Shown here piece after piece: positions 1 through 8,786 of a stretch of 64,000 bases of DNA (the first letter of the stretch is position 1; each line of letters opens with the position of its first letter). The notes below the pieces were generated by a model that did no database searches, was not told the DNA's origin, and worked only from the letters and a program-made list of their open reading frames with translations. The position numbers and the translations under genes are program-made. The stretch is from Bosea sp. (in: a-proteobacteria) (GTDB lineage Bacteria > Pseudomonadota > Alphaproteobacteria > Rhizobiales > Beijerinckiaceae): the NCBI RefSeq assembly GCF_023953965.1, contig NZ_JAMLIX010000001.1, forward strand, positions 248,001-312,000. Direction: 5' to 3'.

Positions 1-825
1 GGCTTCGGCGAGACCGCCGGTGCCGCCCTCTCCGGCCATCCCGACGTCGACAAGATCGCGTTCACCGGCTCGACCGAGGTGGGCCGGCTCATCGTCAGGG
101 CGGCCTCCAACGACCTCAAGAAGGTCAGCCTCGAACTCGGCGGCAAATCGCCGAACATCGTGCTCGGCGATGCCGATCTCGACATCACCATCCCCGGCTG
201 CGCGGCGTCGATCTTCTTCAATCACGGCCAGTGCTGCAATGCGGGCTCGCGCCTGTTCGTGCAGAAGAACATCTTCGACCGCGTGGTCGAGGGCCTGACG
301 GCGGAAGCCCGGAAGATCAAGCTCGGCCACGGCCTGACGGAAGACACGCAGATGGGGCCGCTGGTGTCGCAGGTCCAGTATGAGCGCGTGACCGGCTATC
401 TGGCCTCCGGCCGAAGCGAGGGCGCGCGCGCCACCTGCGGCGGCGAGGGGCTGGGCGGCCAGGGCTATTTCGTGCCGCCGACCATCCTCGTCGACACCAA
501 GCCGGAGATGAAGGTTGTCCGTGAGGAAATCTTCGGCCCGGTGCTGGTGGCGACCCCGTTCGACGAGGTGGACGACGCGCTGATCGCGGAGGCCAACAAC
601 TCCGTGTACGGGCTTGCGGCCGGCGTCTGGTCGCGCAGCCAGGGCAAGGCCCAGCAGATCGCCCACCGGCTGCGCGCCGGCACGGTCTGGATCAACTGCT
701 ACCATGTGTTCGACGCCGCCTTGCCCTTCGGCGGCTACAAGCAGTCGGGCTGGGGCCGCGAAATGGGGCAGGCGGTGCTGTCGAACTATCTGGAGACAAA
801 GGCCATCACCACCAATCTGGGCTGA
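1..825 (+). CDS. Aldehyde dehydrogenase, C-terminal part (cut by window edge)
   Basis: NAD(P)-dependent oxidation of an aldehyde to a carboxylic acid in the cytoplasm. The frame is open from base 1, so the N-terminal half lies outside the window; 274 residues remain. The general-base region LELGGKSPNIV and the catalytic loop NHGQCCNAGSR (second Cys is the nucleophile by family alignment) are both present, as is the C-terminal PFGGYKQSGWGRE segment typical of the ALDH1/2-like class. Substrate cannot be told. It runs toward a thioesterase gene about 110 bases downstream and could oxidise an aldehyde released by the convergent CoA-dependent operon, which is inference. Confidence 0.93.
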   Translation, partial: GFGETAGAALSGHPDVDKIAFTGSTEVGRLIVRAASNDLKKVSLELGGKSPNIVLGDADLDITIPGCAASIFFNHGQCCNAGSRLFVQKNIFDRVVEGLTAEARKIKLGHGLTEDTQMGPLVSQVQYERVTGYLASGRSEGARATCGGEGLGGQGYFVPPTILVDTKPEMKVVREEIFGPVLVATPFDEVDDALIAEANNSVYGLAAGVWSRSQGKAQQIAHRLRAGTVWINCYHVFDAALPFGGYKQSGWGREMGQAVLSNYLETKAITTNLG

Positions 826-836
826 GGGTCGTCAGC

Positions 837-871
837 GGGTGCATCCGTCGGCCGGTCCGCCGGATGCACCC
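837..871 (+). terminator. Inverted repeat after the aldehyde dehydrogenase
   Basis: An 11-bp perfect stem, GGGTGCATCCG (837-847) with CGGATGCACCC (861-871), around a 13-base loop, begins 12 bases after the stop codon. No T-tract follows, so it may act as an mRNA 3' end structure or a Rho-dependent end rather than a classic intrinsic terminator. Confidence 0.45.
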
Positions 872-936
872 ATGCCGGATGTCTGACGTGTTGATGGAGA
901 AAGCGTGATCCGATCGGCACGCGCTCCGGGAGGACG

Positions 937-1380
937 ATGATGAGCGACACCACTCCGACGGCCGTCGATCCGGCCACCACCCGGCCGTTCTACCGCCATA
1001 TCGGCCTGCGGTCGGAGCCGGCGCCCGCGCCCGGCACATCCATCGTGCACCTGGCGACCCAGCCGGACATCGCCAACAGCCATGGCGACATCCATGGCGG
1101 GGCGATCATGTCGCTATTGGACGCCGCCATGGGAATAGCCGCCCGCACATTGTTGAGCGAGGGACAGGGCGTGACGACCGTCTCCATGTCGGTGAATTTC
1201 GTCACCGCCGGAGGCGGCGACCTGGTGGCGCGGGGACGGGTGGTCCGGCAGGGCAGGTCCATCGCCAGCACGGAAGCCTTCGCGGAGGATGCGAAAGGCC
1301 GCGTGGTCGCCCATGCGCTCGGCACGATGCGCATCGTGGATACCCGGTCGGGCCGGTCCGATGCCAAGGCGAAGGCTTAG
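937..1380 (+). CDS. PaaI-family hotdog thioesterase
   Basis: Predicted acyl-CoA thioesterase of 147 residues, the usual length of single-hotdog PaaI/4HBT proteins. The family signature is seen as NSHGDIHGGAIMSLLDAAMG (HGG motif and the Asp on the central helix), followed by the strand TVSMSVNFVTAG. A Shine-Dalgarno-like GGGAGGA stands just before the ATG at 937; the ATG at 940 would work equally well. It would hydrolyse a small or aromatic acyl-CoA, perhaps relieving CoA trapping in the neighbouring pathway. Substrate is unknown. It is convergent with a second, different hotdog gene at 1414-1869. Confidence 0.85.
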   Translation: MMSDTTPTAVDPATTRPFYRHIGLRSEPAPAPGTSIVHLATQPDIANSHGDIHGGAIMSLLDAAMGIAARTLLSEGQGVTTVSMSVNFVTAGGGDLVARGRVVRQGRSIASTEAFAEDAKGRVVAHALGTMRIVDTRSGRSDAKAKA

Positions 1381-1413
1381 GGTCCGCTGCTTCGCGCGAA
1401 AACGCGGCCTTCC

Positions 1414-1869
1414 CTAGGCGGGGACCTCCGAAGTGGTCTGCGACAACGGCCCCTTGATCTGTTTCCAGACCCCGTTGGCCGTCGCCACGATGCGCTCGTC
1501 CACCAGGAACACGCCGTTCATGAAGATGAGCTGCTTCGTCGCCCTGACCATGACGGGGCGCACCTGAACGACATCGCCGATGCGCACCGCGTCGACGAAA
1601 CTCAGGCTGAGCTGCACGGTGGCCGTATGCGCGGCGCCGGTCAGCGCGCGCGCCGTGGCGCCGAGCGAGCGATCGATGAACGTCATCAAGGCGCCGCCCT
1701 GCAGCGCGCCGTTGCGGTTGCGGTGCTTTCCGCGGGTCGGAAAGCGGAAGGACGGGCCTTCCTCGTCCCGCCTGAAGAGGAAAGGCCCTACCAGGCCGAC
1801 AAAGCCGCTGTCCTTCATCTGCTCCCAGCCCTCTTCCACGAGGCGGGCGATCTCCTGGTCGTCTTCCAT
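1414..1869 (-). CDS. PaaI-family thioesterase, last gene of the minus operon
   Basis: Hotdog-fold thioesterase of 151 residues from the ATG at 1869. The motif RNGALQGGALMTFIDRSLG replaces the commoner HGG with QGG and keeps the Asp, a variant seen in many PaaI-like acyl-CoA thioesterases. An ATG at 1920 would add 17 residues but would overlap the preceding lactonase gene, so the internal start is preferred. It is the promoter-distal gene of an operon for CoA-dependent acid breakdown. The role is probably release of a free acid or rescue of CoA; substrate not determinable from sequence. Confidence 0.8.
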   Translation of the reverse strand: MEDDQEIARLVEEGWEQMKDSGFVGLVGPFLFRRDEEGPSFRFPTRGKHRNRNGALQGGALMTFIDRSLGATARALTGAAHTATVQLSLSFVDAVRIGDVVQVRPVMVRATKQLIFMNGVFLVDERIVATANGVWKQIKGPLSQTTSEVPA

Positions 1870-1900
1870 CGGTCGTGCTTCACTCTGATGCGGGAATAGA

Positions 1901-2797
1901 TCAAACGGTCGCGCCGCCAAGCCGGAACGCAGGCTCGGGCAACCCCTTCACGCCGGGCTCCACCACGAGGAGGCTGCCGGCCAACGGCTGGTCCAGAAGC
2001 TCCTGATCGGTCAGGCGAAATTGCATGGAGGTGATGAAGAGCCGGTCGAGGCCGGCGCCGCCGAACATGACGCTGGTGGGCTTCTTGAAGGGCAACCTGA
2101 TCTCGCGATCGAGGCGCCCGTCCGGCGTGTAGCGCGCGACCCGCCAGCCCTCGACCTCGGCAATCCACAAGCCGCCTTCCGCATCGACGGTGCAGCCGTC
2201 GGGATGGCCGGCCACATCCATCGCGCTGTAGTCGAGAAAGACCCGGCGATTACGCAGGGTGCCCGTCGCCATATCGAAATCATGGGCATAGACGCAGCCG
2301 GGCCGGCTATCGACGTGATAGAGCGTCCCGCCGTCGGGGCTCCAGGCGATGCCGTTCGAGACGACGAAGCCCTCGTCCTGCTGCTCCAGGGTCAGCCCGG
2401 CATCGACCCTGAAGAGCCGCCCCTTCGGCTCGCGCACGTTGAAATCGCGGGTGCCGACCCATAGCCGCCCCGCCGCGTCACAGGCGGCGTCGTTGAACAC
2501 CTCCTGCGAGAAGTCGATTCCGGGCAGCGGGACGCTGCGGGGCTCCGCCGCGAAATCGTCGAGCAGGGCCATCCCCTTCTTGGTGACGAGCAGGAGCCCG
2601 CCATCCGCGCGCGGCACGATCGCGCTCGGCGCATAGGGCAATGCGCGCGTCCGAACCTCACCCGTCGCCGGATCGAGGCGGAAGATCGCCTTGCCGACGA
2701 CGTCGAGCCAGTAGAGAACCTGCTCCCGCCCCGACCAGACCGGCCCTTCCCCGAGGATCGAGGCCGGGGCGTCGATTTTCACCCAGGACGCGCTCAC
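1901..2797 (-). CDS. SMP-30/gluconolactonase/LRE family protein
   Basis: Six-bladed beta-propeller lactonase family, 298 residues. Family landmarks are the N-terminal LGEGPVW with its metal-binding Glu, VSNGIAWSPDG with the metal-binding Asn, HVDSRPGCVYAHDFD, and HPDGCTVDAEGGLWIAE with the catalytic-site Asp. A divalent metal is expected. It starts with GTG at 2797 inside a GTGA overlap with the upstream OB-fold gene, which implies translational coupling. A lactonase in this operon suggests that a lactone of a hydroxy acid is opened, but neither sugar nor aromatic lactone can be excluded. Confidence 0.88.
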   Translation of the reverse strand: MSASWVKIDAPASILGEGPVWSGREQVLYWLDVVGKAIFRLDPATGEVRTRALPYAPSAIVPRADGGLLLVTKKGMALLDDFAAEPRSVPLPGIDFSQEVFNDAACDAAGRLWVGTRDFNVREPKGRLFRVDAGLTLEQQDEGFVVSNGIAWSPDGGTLYHVDSRPGCVYAHDFDMATGTLRNRRVFLDYSAMDVAGHPDGCTVDAEGGLWIAEVEGWRVARYTPDGRLDREIRLPFKKPTSVMFGGAGLDRLFITSMQFRLTDQELLDQPLAGSLLVVEPGVKGLPEPAFRLGGATV

Positions 2798-3219
2798 GCG
2801 GCTGCCTTTCCCGCCGGCTTGAACTTCACCAGCGTGACCTCGGGCGTCACCGCATCGAAGACCACCTCCACCGCCAGGCCGATCGGCATCTCGTCGAGGG
2901 TGCCGTGCTCGAGCCCGACGATATTGGTCACCAGGCGCGGGCCCTCCTCGAGCTCGACCATGGCGACGTTGTAGGGCGTCTCGAAGCCGGGGAAATAGAC
3001 CTTGTGGAAGCGGCAGTTCGCCCAGATGCGGCCGCGGCCGGAGAGCTGCTCCCAATGCACGCCCTCATGGCCGCAGGCATTGCACCACGGCTCGAAATAG
3101 GTGTGGAAGGCGCCGCAGGCATCGCAGCGCGGCAGCTCCAGCCGCCCTTCCCGCGTGGCCGCCCAGTAGCGCCGGTTATGATCGTCGATCACCGGCAGCG
3201 GCTTCTGATAGGCGCTCAT
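2794..3219 (-). CDS. DUF35 Zn-ribbon/OB-fold protein, partner of the thiolase-like protein
   Basis: 141 residues. An N-terminal rubredoxin-like zinc ribbon is visible as CDAC and CNAC pairs (Cys32, Cys35, Cys46, Cys49), followed by an OB-fold segment containing GRGRIWANCRFHKVYFPGF. DUF35 proteins bind thiolase-like partners and are required for activity, for example with Ltp2-type aldolases in steroid side-chain degradation. Its ATG (3219) overlaps the stop of the thiolase-like gene as ATGA, so the pair is almost certainly co-translated into one complex. It is not itself expected to be the catalyst. Confidence 0.9.
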   Translation of the reverse strand: MSAYQKPLPVIDDHNRRYWAATREGRLELPRCDACGAFHTYFEPWCNACGHEGVHWEQLSGRGRIWANCRFHKVYFPGFETPYNVAMVELEEGPRLVTNIVGLEHGTLDEMPIGLAVEVVFDAVTPEVTLVKFKPAGKAAA

Positions 3220-4361
3220 GACGGCTCCCTTCCGTAGATGACGGAGGTGCTCAGCGGCCCCCCCTGCAGATACTGGACGATGCCCGCTTCGGGAACCTGG
3301 CGTGTCCCGAGCTCGCCGCGCACCTGCCGGACCGCCTCGACATTGAGGGACCAGCCCTGCATGTAGCTTTCGGACAGATGCCCGCCATTCGTGTTGGTCG
3401 GATAGCGGCCCTTCAGGCTCAGCACGCCGTCCTCGACGAACCGGCCGCCCTCGCCGCGCGGGCAATAGCCGAAGCCTTCGAGCGTGAAGAGCACGGTCGG
3501 CGTGAAATTGTCGTAGATCATCAGCGCGGCCACGTCCTCGCGCGAGACGCCCGCCATCTCGTGCACGCGACCGGACACCTGCTGCATCGTCGCATAGCCG
3601 AAATCCTCGGGCAGCTCGCCCTGGGCGAGGCGCGAGAGCTGCGCCATCCCGCGCAGGTAGACGGGCTTGCGGCGCATGTCCCTGGCGCGCTCGCCGCTGG
3701 TCAGGATCATCGCCACGCCGCCGTCGTTGATGAGGCAGTAGTCCAGCCGGCGCAGCGGCTCGCAGATGAACGGCGCGTCGAGATAGTCCTGCATCGAGAT
3801 CGGCTTGCGCATCACCGCGCCGGGGTTGAGCAGCGCATGGTCGCGGAAGGTGCGCGAGATGGTTGCGAGCTGCTCGATCGTGGTGCCGTAGAGCGCCGCA
3901 TGCCGCTGGAACGCCATGGCATGGATGGCGCCGGGCGAGGTCATCCCATAGGGGAACCAGAGCTGTTCGGCGCTGGTCCCGTAACGGTCCTCCTTGCCGC
4001 CATAGCGCGCGCCCGCGGTCCGGCCGTCATTGCCGTAGACCACCGCGACCGTGTCGAGCATGCCCGAGAGGATCGCCTGCACCGCGATCTGCAGGGTGCC
4101 GCCCAGCATGCGCCCGGCGCCGGGGTTCACCGTCAGCAGGCGCGGCGACATGCTCGTGATCTGGATGAACTTCTGATAGTCGCTCAAGCGGTGGAAGGCG
4201 ATGCCGTCGATGTCCTTGAGCGTCAGGCCGGCATCCTCGGCGGCATTGCGCAGCGCCCAGATGCCGAGCGAGGTCGCGTCGTGATCGGGCAATTTGCCGA
4301 AATCGGTCATCCCGACGCCGACGACCGCGACGCTGTCCTTGCGGTTGCTGGTAAGAGACAA
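3216..4361 (-). CDS. Thiolase-like (SCP-x/Ltp2-type) protein lacking both catalytic cysteines
   Basis: 381 residues from a TTG start at 4361, chosen because a strong AAGGAGG lies just upstream; the longer reading runs into the permease gene. It has the thiolase fold signatures VAVVGVGMTDFG, the LEGFGYCPRGEGG segment and NTNGGHLSE. Where thiolases have the nucleophilic Cys the sequence reads VNPGAGRM (about 78-85), and the C-terminal Cys-Gly-Gly motif is replaced by QGGPLST. Tyr283 sits in IYDNFTP, the position of a catalytic Tyr in Ltp2 retro-aldolases. With the DUF35 partner this suggests C-C cleavage of a beta-hydroxyacyl-CoA rather than thiolysis; that step is inference. Confidence 0.85.
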   Translation of the reverse strand: MSLTSNRKDSVAVVGVGMTDFGKLPDHDATSLGIWALRNAAEDAGLTLKDIDGIAFHRLSDYQKFIQITSMSPRLLTVNPGAGRMLGGTLQIAVQAILSGMLDTVAVVYGNDGRTAGARYGGKEDRYGTSAEQLWFPYGMTSPGAIHAMAFQRHAALYGTTIEQLATISRTFRDHALLNPGAVMRKPISMQDYLDAPFICEPLRRLDYCLINDGGVAMILTSGERARDMRRKPVYLRGMAQLSRLAQGELPEDFGYATMQQVSGRVHEMAGVSREDVAALMIYDNFTPTVLFTLEGFGYCPRGEGGRFVEDGVLSLKGRYPTNTNGGHLSESYMQGWSLNVEAVRQVRGELGTRQVPEAGIVQYLQGGPLSTSVIYGREPS

Positions 4362-4386
4362 AGCTCCCTCCTTTCCGGCACGCGAC

Positions 4387-6075
4387 CTATGCGGGTCGCC
4401 GCCGATGGTTTCTCCAAAGCCGGATGATGAGCACCGCGATGCCCGTGAGAGCGAGCGCGCCGCCGACGATCGCGACCTGAACCAGCGCCAGGGCGGTCGC
4501 CCGCGAGTAGTCGCCATCGAACATGTAGTTGAAGATGACCACCGGCAGCACGCTGGAGGCGCTGGTGAAGAGCAGCGCCGATGCGGTGAGCTCGTTGAAG
4601 ACCTGGGTGCCGCCGATGGTGGCGGCGGAGCGGATGGTGCCGGCGAGCAGCGGCAGCCTGATCTCGCGCGTGACCGTCAGGTTCGAGGCGCCGCAGACGA
4701 AGGCCGCCTCCTCGAGCTCCTTGCCGAGCTGCAGGAGGCCGGTCTCGAAGAGCCGCACCAGCATCGGCAGGAAGCGGGCGAGCATCACCAGGACGATGAT
4801 GCTGATCGTCGCGTAGACGGGCGTGCCGATATAGAGCCAGATCAGCCCGACGCCGACCAGCACGCCGGGAACGGCGACCGGGATGCTGGCGATGATCCAG
4901 GTGAGGGTCGAGATGCGGTCGCGATAGCGCACCCGTCCAAGGGCCACCAGGAAGGCGAGCGTCAGCAGGAGCACCGTCGAGACGACCGTGACGATCAGGC
5001 TGTTGCGCAGCGAGGTGATGGCGAGCCGGTCGGAGAAGGTCGTGTTGATATTGCTCCAGGTCAGATCGGAGAACGCGAAGCTGCCCGAGAAATAGGGCAG
5101 CAGCGCTCGTAGCGCGATGGCTCCGATCGGCAGGATGCAGCTCAGCAGGATGAAGAACAGGATCGCGCCGAGGGCGAGCGTCCGCTTCAGGTCGAACCCG
5201 CCCGCAGAGCCGACCCGCGGCGAGCGCGGCCCGACCGTGACGAAGCGCTCCTGGACCCGGATGGACAGGGCGTAAAGCAGCATGCCGAAGGCGGTCACCA
5301 GCAGCAGGATGAGCCCCACGGCGGAGGCTTCGCCGTAATCGATCGGCCAATGGGTCGTGCGGTCATAGATGATGTAGGAGAGGACCTCGTAGCCATAGGG
5401 CACGAGAAGCAGCCCCGGGATCGAGAACATCTCCGCCGCGAGCACGAAGATGATGATCACCGCCGAAAGCAGGGACGGCCAGAGCAGCGGCAGGACGACG
5501 CCGAGCGCGGTCCGGATCGGCCCCGCGCCGCAGATGGCGGCCGCCTCCTCCAGTTCCGGATTGAGGCGGTCGAGGGAGTGGCGCACCAGCGAATAGGCGT
5601 AAGGCACGAAAAAGAGCGCCATGATGAAGACCGCGCCCCAGTAGCTGATGATGTCGAAGCCCGGCAGCCCGAGCGCGCGCAGCGCCACGTTCAGCATGCC
5701 CGTCTGCGACTGGCCGAGGGTCAGCCAGCCGACGGCGCCGATGAAGGGCGAGATGAAGATCGGCGCCATGATGCCGATCTCGAGCACGAAGCCGCCGGGC
5801 GGACGCAGCCGCGACATCAGCCAGGCGATGACGGTGCCCACGAAGGTCGACCCCAGCCCGACATAGAGGCCGAGCTCCAGGGTCGAGACCAGCGCCGGCA
5901 GGTAGCTGGTGGTGAGAAAGACCTTTTGCAGATGGCTCGTCGTGAAGCCCCCGCCGGTGCCCGCCTGCATCGAGCCGACGAACACGGCGAGAACCGGCAA
6001 CCCCGCGAGCCAGATGATCGCGAGGAGCAGCGCCCAGCGCGGCAGACTCAGGGACAGGGCCAGGCGCCGTGCCAT
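4387..6075 (-). CDS. ABC transporter permease, fused double domain (Fe3+/AfuB-FbpB type)
   Basis: Inner-membrane permease of 562 residues with two binding-protein-dependent transport domains in one chain. Two EAA coupling loops are visible, EEAAAICGAGPIRTALGVV and EEAAFVCGASNLTVTREI, each followed by LP. Many hydrophobic segments occur throughout. Family members carry ferric iron, phosphonates or small organic anions. The stop of the upstream binding-protein gene is only 3 bases away, so the two are co-expressed. Being inside an operon with a CoA ligase, the cargo is more likely the pathway substrate than iron, which is inference. Confidence 0.92.
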   Translation of the reverse strand: MARRLALSLSLPRWALLLAIIWLAGLPVLAVFVGSMQAGTGGGFTTSHLQKVFLTTSYLPALVSTLELGLYVGLGSTFVGTVIAWLMSRLRPPGGFVLEIGIMAPIFISPFIGAVGWLTLGQSQTGMLNVALRALGLPGFDIISYWGAVFIMALFFVPYAYSLVRHSLDRLNPELEEAAAICGAGPIRTALGVVLPLLWPSLLSAVIIIFVLAAEMFSIPGLLLVPYGYEVLSYIIYDRTTHWPIDYGEASAVGLILLLVTAFGMLLYALSIRVQERFVTVGPRSPRVGSAGGFDLKRTLALGAILFFILLSCILPIGAIALRALLPYFSGSFAFSDLTWSNINTTFSDRLAITSLRNSLIVTVVSTVLLLTLAFLVALGRVRYRDRISTLTWIIASIPVAVPGVLVGVGLIWLYIGTPVYATISIIVLVMLARFLPMLVRLFETGLLQLGKELEEAAFVCGASNLTVTREIRLPLLAGTIRSAATIGGTQVFNELTASALLFTSASSVLPVVIFNYMFDGDYSRATALALVQVAIVGGALALTGIAVLIIRLWRNHRRRPA

Positions 6076-6078
6076 GCC

Positions 6079-7155
6079 TCAGCCGCGCGCCTTCATGATC
6101 CGCGTCCAGGTTTCCTGGTACTTGCGGCCATTGGAGATCCAGTCCTGGATATCCGGGTTCCAGGTCTGCGTGGGGAAGGCGAACCAGGGCTCGGTCTTCA
6201 GCTTGGGAACGATGCCGCGGGTGTCGTCGACGCCCTTGAAGGCGGGAAGCCCGTTATAGGCCGGCTCCATCATGGCGATCGCGCCCTTGCGGCTCATCAC
6301 CCAGGCGAAGAACAGGCGGGCAGCATTCGGATTGGGCGCATTCTTCAGCACGCCCCAGCCGTTCGTGCCGTATTCGACGGTCGGAGCCGGGTAGATGAAG
6401 CGGATCGGCGCGCCCCGCTCATATTCGCTGAAGACGATGCTCTCCCATTGCGCGCCCCAGGAGATCGGCTTCTGGCCGGAGACCACGGCGTCGCGCGCCT
6501 GGGCGGTGTTGACGAAGATCGCCGGGTTCTGCCCCTTCAGCTTCTTGAGGAAGTCCTCGCCGAGCGAGGGCGTGTTCATGACGTAGAGCAACGGCGCGAG
6601 GGTGACGCCGAAGGTCGGCTCGACGATGCTGACCCGGTCGCGGAAGGCCGGGTCGAGGATGCCGTCCCAGTTCTTGAGCTTCTCCGCCTCCTGCTCGGTG
6701 ACGAGCTTCGGATTGTACATGATCACCGAGCGATTCTGGTCGGGGTAGTAGAGGTAGGGGGAGAGGGACAGGGTCTTCTCCGGGAAATTGCTCGCGGTGT
6801 CGGGCACGATGGCCGCCAGGAGCTTTTCCTTGAGCAGCATCTCGTTGGCGCTCATCTCGGTTCCCTGGAACACGTCGATGCGATGGACGCCGGCCGCGCT
6901 TTCCTGGAGCAGGGCCTGGACGCCGCTCGCGCCCGCCTTGCGCTCGAGGTTCACCCGGATGCGCGGGAACTCGCGGTTGAAGGCTTCGCTCAGGGCCTGC
7001 ATGGCGTTGAGCGGGGAAGAGTAGAGCAGCGTCAGCTGCCCTTCCGCCTCGGCGGCCTTGACGAGCTCCGGCGTGATCGAAAGCTTTTCCTGCGACAAGG
7101 CGGGCGTCGCCATGCCGAGGGCCGCCAATACAGCGGCGAAAAGCGCATGCCTCAT
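6079..7155 (-). CDS. Periplasmic extracellular solute-binding protein (Fe3+/AfuA-like class)
   Basis: 358 residues with an N-terminal signal peptide (hydrophobic LFAAVLAALGMATPALS, probable cleavage after ALS). The body matches the type-2 periplasmic binding fold used by ferric, polyamine and phosphonate transporters (for example LTLLYSSPLNAMQALSEAF and FEVN-like hinge regions further on). It delivers solute to the double-domain permease encoded immediately downstream and to the ATPase at 8787-9842. The ferric ligand tyrosines cannot be assigned with confidence, so the ligand is open. Start chosen at the ATG with AGGAAG-like ribosome-binding site. Confidence 0.9.
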   Translation of the reverse strand: MRHALFAAVLAALGMATPALSQEKLSITPELVKAAEAEGQLTLLYSSPLNAMQALSEAFNREFPRIRVNLERKAGASGVQALLQESAAGVHRIDVFQGTEMSANEMLLKEKLLAAIVPDTASNFPEKTLSLSPYLYYPDQNRSVIMYNPKLVTEQEAEKLKNWDGILDPAFRDRVSIVEPTFGVTLAPLLYVMNTPSLGEDFLKKLKGQNPAIFVNTAQARDAVVSGQKPISWGAQWESIVFSEYERGAPIRFIYPAPTVEYGTNGWGVLKNAPNPNAARLFFAWVMSRKGAIAMMEPAYNGLPAFKGVDDTRGIVPKLKTEPWFAFPTQTWNPDIQDWISNGRKYQETWTRIMKARG

Positions 7156-7203
7156 GTCTTCCTCCCGTTTCTTTCTTCGTTACGTTTCGGCCCGACCAGA
7201 ACG

Positions 7204-8721
7204 TCAATTGATGCGGCGGCTGCGCCCGGCCCAGATCGGATCGCTCAAGGCGCGCCGGTCCGGCTTGCCGTTCGCGTTGAGGGGGATCGCGGCAATGGCG
7301 TGGATTTCCTTCGGCACCTTGTAGCTCGCGAGCGAGGCGCGGCAATGCTGCTGGAGGGCCTCGGGGGAGAAGTCCGACGGGTTGCGGACGGCGACGAAGG
7401 CGACGACCCGCTCGCCCCAGCGATCGTCCGGCGCCGAGACCACGGCGGAGTCCCGCACGGCGGGGAAATCGTTGATCACCCGCTCGACCTCGGCCGGGTA
7501 GACGTTGAAGCCGCCGGAAATGATGACGTCGTTCATGCGGTCGCGCAGAAAGATGTAGCCGTCCTTCATCTCGCCGAGGTCGCCCGTCGCAGCCCATTCA
7601 GCGGTCAGGGTTTCGCGGCCCGCTTCGGTGATGCGGGCGTGCGGCAGCCACGGCGCCTTGACCTCGATCTCGCCGATCCCGTCCCGGTCCGGCCGCGCGA
7701 CCCGCACCTGCGCGGCCAGGAAGGGCGTGCCGGCGCTGCCGCGCAGCTGCGGGTTGCGATGGCCGGCGCCGTCGAGATGGCTGATCGAGCCGGCTTCATG
7801 CGAGCCGTAGACATGCATCAGCTCGGTTTGCGGCAGCAGCGCCAGCGTCTCCTCGACGAGGCTCGCGCGCGCCGGCGAGCCGCCATAGACGAGCTGCCTG
7901 ACGCCCGAGAGCCGCAACGCCTCGCGCGAGGCCGCATTCTCCAGCACGAAACCGAGAATGGTCGGCACCATCTGCGAGCAGGACACCCGTTCGGTGGCGA
8001 GGATCCTGGCGACGTCGTCCGCATCGAATTTTTCCAGGATCAGCAGCGTGCCGCGGCGCATGAAGGTCGGGAGGACGAAGAGCCCGGCCTGATGGGAGAG
8101 CGGGCCGAGGAGCAGCGTGGTCGAATAGGGGCAGACCTGGATTTCCTCCGCGAGAATCGAGACGGCGCGGATCAGCCAGGCCTGATGCGAGACGACCACG
8201 CCCTTGGGGGCGCCGGTCGAGCCGGAGGTGAAACGGATGATGGCGTCGCTGTCCTCGCGCCCTTCGGGGCTCGCCACGTCGCCCCCCGCGGCCACGATCC
8301 CGGCCAGGCTTTCGCCCGCGGGGCCGGCGCCGTCGCTCAGCACGAAAACCACCTCCGTGCCTTCCAGAAGGCCGCGCAGCTCCTGCGCCTTGGCCGCCGT
8401 GGTCACGACGAAGCGGGCGCCGCTCAACCCGATCTGGCGCGCCGCCTCGCTGGCCGCGAGCCGGAAATTGACATAGGCCGCGACCCCGCTCGAGCGGAAG
8501 GAGGCGAACTGCGCGATCAGGAAATCCGCCGAGTTCGGCAGGTGGATCGCGACGGCGGCGCCGGCACCGAAGCCCCTGGCGGCCATCCAGCCGGCCAATG
8601 CGGAAACCGCCCTGTCGAGCGCATCATAGGTGAGGCTGCGTCCCGTGCTCCATTCGCGAACGGCGAGCTGTTCTGGCGCCGCGAGGGCGGCCCGTGACAG
8701 AACGGCGTCGATCGTCGGCAT
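7204..8721 (-). CDS. AMP-dependent acyl-CoA synthetase/ligase
   Basis: Activates a carboxylic acid to its CoA thioester through an acyl-adenylate. 505 residues, normal for class I ANL ligases. Motif A3 TSGSTGAPKGV, the A5-like VYGSHEAGSISH, A7 WAATGDLGE, A8 LRDRMNDVIISGGFNVYP and the C-terminal lysine in NANGKPDRRAL are all present, so the enzyme appears intact. The start at 8721 follows a GGAGGAG ribosome site; an ATG 21 bases upstream is less likely. It sits between transporter genes, implying that the imported acid is its substrate. Which acid is not shown. Confidence 0.9.
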   Translation of the reverse strand: MPTIDAVLSRAALAAPEQLAVREWSTGRSLTYDALDRAVSALAGWMAARGFGAGAAVAIHLPNSADFLIAQFASFRSSGVAAYVNFRLAASEAARQIGLSGARFVVTTAAKAQELRGLLEGTEVVFVLSDGAGPAGESLAGIVAAGGDVASPEGREDSDAIIRFTSGSTGAPKGVVVSHQAWLIRAVSILAEEIQVCPYSTTLLLGPLSHQAGLFVLPTFMRRGTLLILEKFDADDVARILATERVSCSQMVPTILGFVLENAASREALRLSGVRQLVYGGSPARASLVEETLALLPQTELMHVYGSHEAGSISHLDGAGHRNPQLRGSAGTPFLAAQVRVARPDRDGIGEIEVKAPWLPHARITEAGRETLTAEWAATGDLGEMKDGYIFLRDRMNDVIISGGFNVYPAEVERVINDFPAVRDSAVVSAPDDRWGERVVAFVAVRNPSDFSPEALQQHCRASLASYKVPKEIHAIAAIPLNANGKPDRRALSDPIWAGRSRRIN

Positions 8722-8786
8722 GCAGCCTCCTCCGGCATTCACGCATTATCATATCGGCACCGCCGCGCTGCCGCGGCGGCGGTCAT

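Noticed and set aside
5350..8697. 1115-codon plus-strand open frame
   Set aside because: Lies antisense to the permease, binding-protein and CoA-ligase genes, whose motifs are clear; composition is Arg/Gly/Asp/His-rich as expected of a GC-rich shadow frame.
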